From Comamonas serinivorans (GTDB lineage: Bacteria > Pseudomonadota > Gammaproteobacteria > Burkholderiales > Burkholderiaceae_C): a DNA stretch of 64,000 bases. Within the stretch, counting starts at the first letter, position 1. Each line of letters opens with the position of its first letter. Of this stretch, positions 61,976-64,000 are shown piece by piece. The position numbers were made by a program, and so were the translations under genes. Under the pieces are notes generated by a model. That model was not told the origin of the DNA, did not search any database, and was given only the letters and a program-made list of their open reading frames with translations. The stretch lies in NCBI RefSeq assembly GCF_002158865.1, contig NZ_CP021455.1, forward strand, positions 1,178,001-1,242,000. The letters run 5' to 3'.

Positions 61976-62458
61976 TCAGGCGATGGTCAGCCCCGGGTCG
62001 AACTTGATCAGCTGCGTGCAGAAAAACGCCTTCACGTTGCGCACGTTGGCATGCTGGGTGAACAGGTGCTGGGCCAGCGCCTGGTAGCCGGGCAGGTCAC
62101 GCGCCTGCACCACCAGCACCAGGTCGGGCCCGGGCGACACCTGCCAGCACTGCTGCACCTGCGGGTCGGCCGCGGCCAGCTCGGCAAAGGCCTGCACATG
62201 TTCCTGGCCTTGTTGATCCAGCGTGATTTCGACCACGGCCTGCACGCCATGGCCTTGCGCCTGCGCCAGCCGCTCGGGGTTCAGCAGCGCCACCTCGCGG
62301 GCGATCAGGCCCAGCTCGCGCAGGCGCTTCACGCGGCGCAGGCAGGTGGCGGGCGAGGCATGCACGGCTTGGGCCAGCTCGTGGTTGCTGCGGCCGGCAT
62401 CGGCCTGCAGGGCCCGCAGCAGCTTGCGGTCCAGCTCGTCGATGGTGATATTGGTCAT
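61976..62458 (-). CDS. Lrp/AsnC-family transcriptional regulator
   Basis: A 160-residue regulator. The N-terminal helix-turn-helix reads ITIDELDRKLLRALQADAGRSNHELAQAVHASPATCLRRVKRL (3-46). The C-terminal RAM domain (about 70-150, VQAVVEITLDQQG ... VVQARDLPGYQAL) forms oligomers and binds amino acids. It is divergent from glmS. ATG 62458 (MTNITIDELDRK) is chosen because the longer frame lies in an AT-rich promoter region. Confidence 0.9.
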   Translation of the reverse strand: MTNITIDELDRKLLRALQADAGRSNHELAQAVHASPATCLRRVKRLRELGLIAREVALLNPERLAQAQGHGVQAVVEITLDQQGQEHVQAFAELAAADPQVQQCWQVSPGPDLVLVVQARDLPGYQALAQHLFTQHANVRNVKAFFCTQLIKFDPGLTIA

Positions 62459-62475
62459 TTGATGATGATATTTGC

Positions 62476-62487
62476 AGAAAAATTTCT
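62476..62487. promoter_or_regulatory. AT-rich palindrome between lrp-type gene and glmS
   Basis: AGAAA and TTTCT flank AA, 18 bp upstream of the Lrp-type regulator's start. Lrp-family proteins bind AT-rich palindromes, so it may be an autoregulatory site. The evidence is weak. Confidence 0.35.
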
Positions 62488-62594
62488 CACCAATCAGGAG
62501 GTGAAATAAATCTCCAAAATGGTCCAAACAATGAACGCCTTCGTCAAACGCTTGTCTCTACCATGCGCACACGTTTACTCAGAGAGGGCCTGCC

Positions 62595-64000
62595 ATGTGC
62601 GGCATCGTTGGCGCCATCGCGTCACAGAACATCGTTCCCGTGTTGCTGCAGGGCCTGCAGCGGCTGGAGTACCGCGGCTATGACTCGTGCGGCGTGGCCG
62701 TGCAGGGCGCGCACGGCCTGCGGCGTGCGCGCAGCACGGCCCGGGTGGCCGAGTTGCTCACCCAGGTGCAGGACGAGCAGCTCAGCGGCAGCACCGGCAT
62801 TGCCCACACGCGCTGGGCCACGCACGGCGCGCCGGCCGTGGGCAACGCCCACCCGCATTTCAGCTTTGGGCCCAGCCAGCTCGGCCAGGAAAGGCCCGGG
62901 GCAGCTCCGCAACCCGCCCCGCAAGACGGCGGCACCGTGGCCGTGGTGCACAACGGCATCATCGAGAACCACGACGCGCTGCGCGCCGAGCTGCAGGCCA
63001 AGGGCTATCCCTTTGCCAGCCAGACCGACACCGAGGTCGTGGTGCACCTGGTCCACAGCCTGTACGACGGTGACATTTTTGAAGCCGTGCGCGCCGCCAC
63101 CGCACGCCTGAAGGGCAGCTACGCGCTGGCCGTGCTGCACAAGGACGAGCCGCACCGCCTGGTGGGGGCGCGCCAGGGTTCGCCGCTGGTGGTGGGCATC
63201 GGCCGCGACGGCAGCGCGCACTACCTGGCCAGCGACGCCATGGCGCTGGCCGGCGTGACCGAGCAGTTCATCTACCTGGACGAGGGCGACCTGGTCGACC
63301 TGCAGCTGGGCCGCTACTGGGTGACCGGCAGCGACGGCCGGCCCGTGCAGCGCCCGGTGAAAACGGTGCGCGCCATGAGCGTGGCGGCCGACCTGGGCCC
63401 CTACCGGCACTACATGCAAAAAGAAATCTTCGAGCAGCCGCGCGCCATTGCCGACACGCTCGAAGGCGTGGCCGCCATCGTGCCCGAGCTGTTCGATGGC
63501 CACGACGACCAAGGCAACACCACAGTATCGGCCTGGCGCGTTTTTGATCAGATCGACAACGTGCTGATACTGGCCTGTGGCACCAGTTACTACAGCGGCT
63601 GCACCGCCAAGTACTGGCTCGAGTCCATCGCCAAGATCCCGACCCAGGTCGAAATCGCCAGCGAATACCGCTACCGCGACTCGGTGCCCAACCCCAACAC
63701 CCTGGTGGTCACCATCAGCCAGAGCGGCGAAACCGCCGACACCCTGGCCGCGTTGCGCCACGCCCAGGGCCTGGGCATGCGCCACACCCTCACCATCTGC
63801 AACGTGGCCACCAGCGCCATGGTGCGCGAATGCCAGCTGGCCTACGTCACGCGCGCGGGGGTCGAGATCGGCGTCGCCTCGACCAAGGCCTTCACCACCC
63901 AGCTGGCCGGGCTCTACCTGCTGGCCATGGTGTTGGGGCAGATGCGCGGCCACGTCAGCGCCGACGAGGCCAATGTCCAGCTCAATGCCATGCGCCACCT
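62595..64000 (+). CDS. glmS: Glutamine-fructose-6-phosphate aminotransferase (partial)
   Basis: The first 468 residues are present; the gene runs off the window. The enzyme makes glucosamine 6-phosphate for peptidoglycan and lipopolysaccharide. The glutaminase domain begins MCGIVGAI with nucleophile C2, and has LEYRGYDSCG, HTRWATHG and VVHNGIIENH. An insertion of about 20 residues (91-112, Gln/Pro/Ala-rich) precedes VAVVHNG. The isomerase domain has ILACGTSYYSG, EIASEYRYR and SQSGETADTLAAL. Residues 310-327 are encoded by a 52-bp segment with the ends of the palindromic family. ATG 62595 is fixed because C2 must follow Met. Confidence 0.95.
   Translation, partial: MCGIVGAIASQNIVPVLLQGLQRLEYRGYDSCGVAVQGAHGLRRARSTARVAELLTQVQDEQLSGSTGIAHTRWATHGAPAVGNAHPHFSFGPSQLGQERPGAAPQPAPQDGGTVAVVHNGIIENHDALRAELQAKGYPFASQTDTEVVVHLVHSLYDGDIFEAVRAATARLKGSYALAVLHKDEPHRLVGARQGSPLVVGIGRDGSAHYLASDAMALAGVTEQFIYLDEGDLVDLQLGRYWVTGSDGRPVQRPVKTVRAMSVAADLGPYRHYMQKEIFEQPRAIADTLEGVAAIVPELFDGHDDQGNTTVSAWRVFDQIDNVLILACGTSYYSGCTAKYWLESIAKIPTQVEIASEYRYRDSVPNPNTLVVTISQSGETADTLAALRHAQGLGMRHTLTICNVATSAMVRECQLAYVTRAGVEIGVASTKAFTTQLAGLYLLAMVLGQMRGHVSADEANVQLNAMRH
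63522..63573. repeat. Candidate palindromic element within glmS
   Basis: CAGTATCGGC and GATACTGG lie at the ends of a segment of exactly 52 bp, with TTTTTGATCA in the middle as in copy 7. The inner stem is not conserved. It may be a domesticated copy or a chance match, because the right end encodes the universally conserved LILACGTS. Confidence 0.4.

Overview
The window is high-GC DNA from a betaproteobacterium, most likely a member of the Comamonadaceae (Burkholderiales). Gene order (tpiA-secG-tRNA-Leu-nuoA..N-DUF2818, rpsO-pnp, hisF-hisI-hisE-DUF4870 leading to tatABC) and protein sequences support this, but I cannot name the genus. No phage, insertion sequence, CRISPR array, rRNA or origin was found.

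Layout. 1-5.4 kb: tRNA-Leu(CAA), cysM, a PfkB sugar kinase, exonuclease III and an MFS permease. 5.6-11.2 kb: rpsO-pnp, a quinone oxidoreductase overlapping tpiA, secG and tRNA-Leu(GAG). 11.2-25.9 kb: the complete 14-gene complex I operon nuoA-N plus a DUF2818 membrane protein, tightly packed. 26-33.3 kb: a Nudix hydrolase, DUF1178, a protein phosphatase, a GNAT acetyltransferase, and a TRAP transporter operon with a lipoprotein gene inserted between dctM and dctP. 33.8-37.8 kb: a two-component system with a PepSY protein in one operon, divergent from a second PepSY gene. 38.2-46.5 kb: phosphomannomutase/phosphoglucomutase, waaA, hisF, hisI, hisE, DUF4870, a patatin lipase and tatA, tatB, tatC. 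46.6-53.5 kb: a membrane protein divergent from an MmyB-type regulator, a secreted protein with a C-terminal sorting signal, three acyl-CoA metabolism genes and an aldehyde dehydrogenase remnant. 53.5-64 kb: LysR and TetR regulators around two oxidoreductases, a marR-emrA-emrB efflux operon, a 2H phosphoesterase, an Lrp/AsnC regulator and the 5' part of glmS.

The main unexplained structure is a dispersed family of 52-bp palindromic elements. I find 14 clear copies (about one per 4.6 kb), plus one candidate inside glmS. Their ends read roughly G(G/C)AGTATG...CATACT(C/G)C, with an inner TTGCCGTT/AACGGCAA stem. All lie at or just after gene 3' ends: between convergent genes, or between genes of one operon (tatA/tatB, hisF/hisI, response regulator/kinase). 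None lies in the divergent promoter regions. At least two copies show compensatory changes in the inner stem, and one copy encodes the last residues of MarR. I do not recognise the family by name.

Regulation can also be read in places: a PhoB/OmpR-type 11-bp-period site present twice in inverted orientation between the PepSY genes, a perfect-arm palindrome before marR, palindromes before the MmyB-type regulator and around the TetR gene, and an extended -10 promoter before rpsO. A 68-bp inverted, stop-containing copy of part of an SDR gene lies beside the LysR gene and marks past rearrangement.
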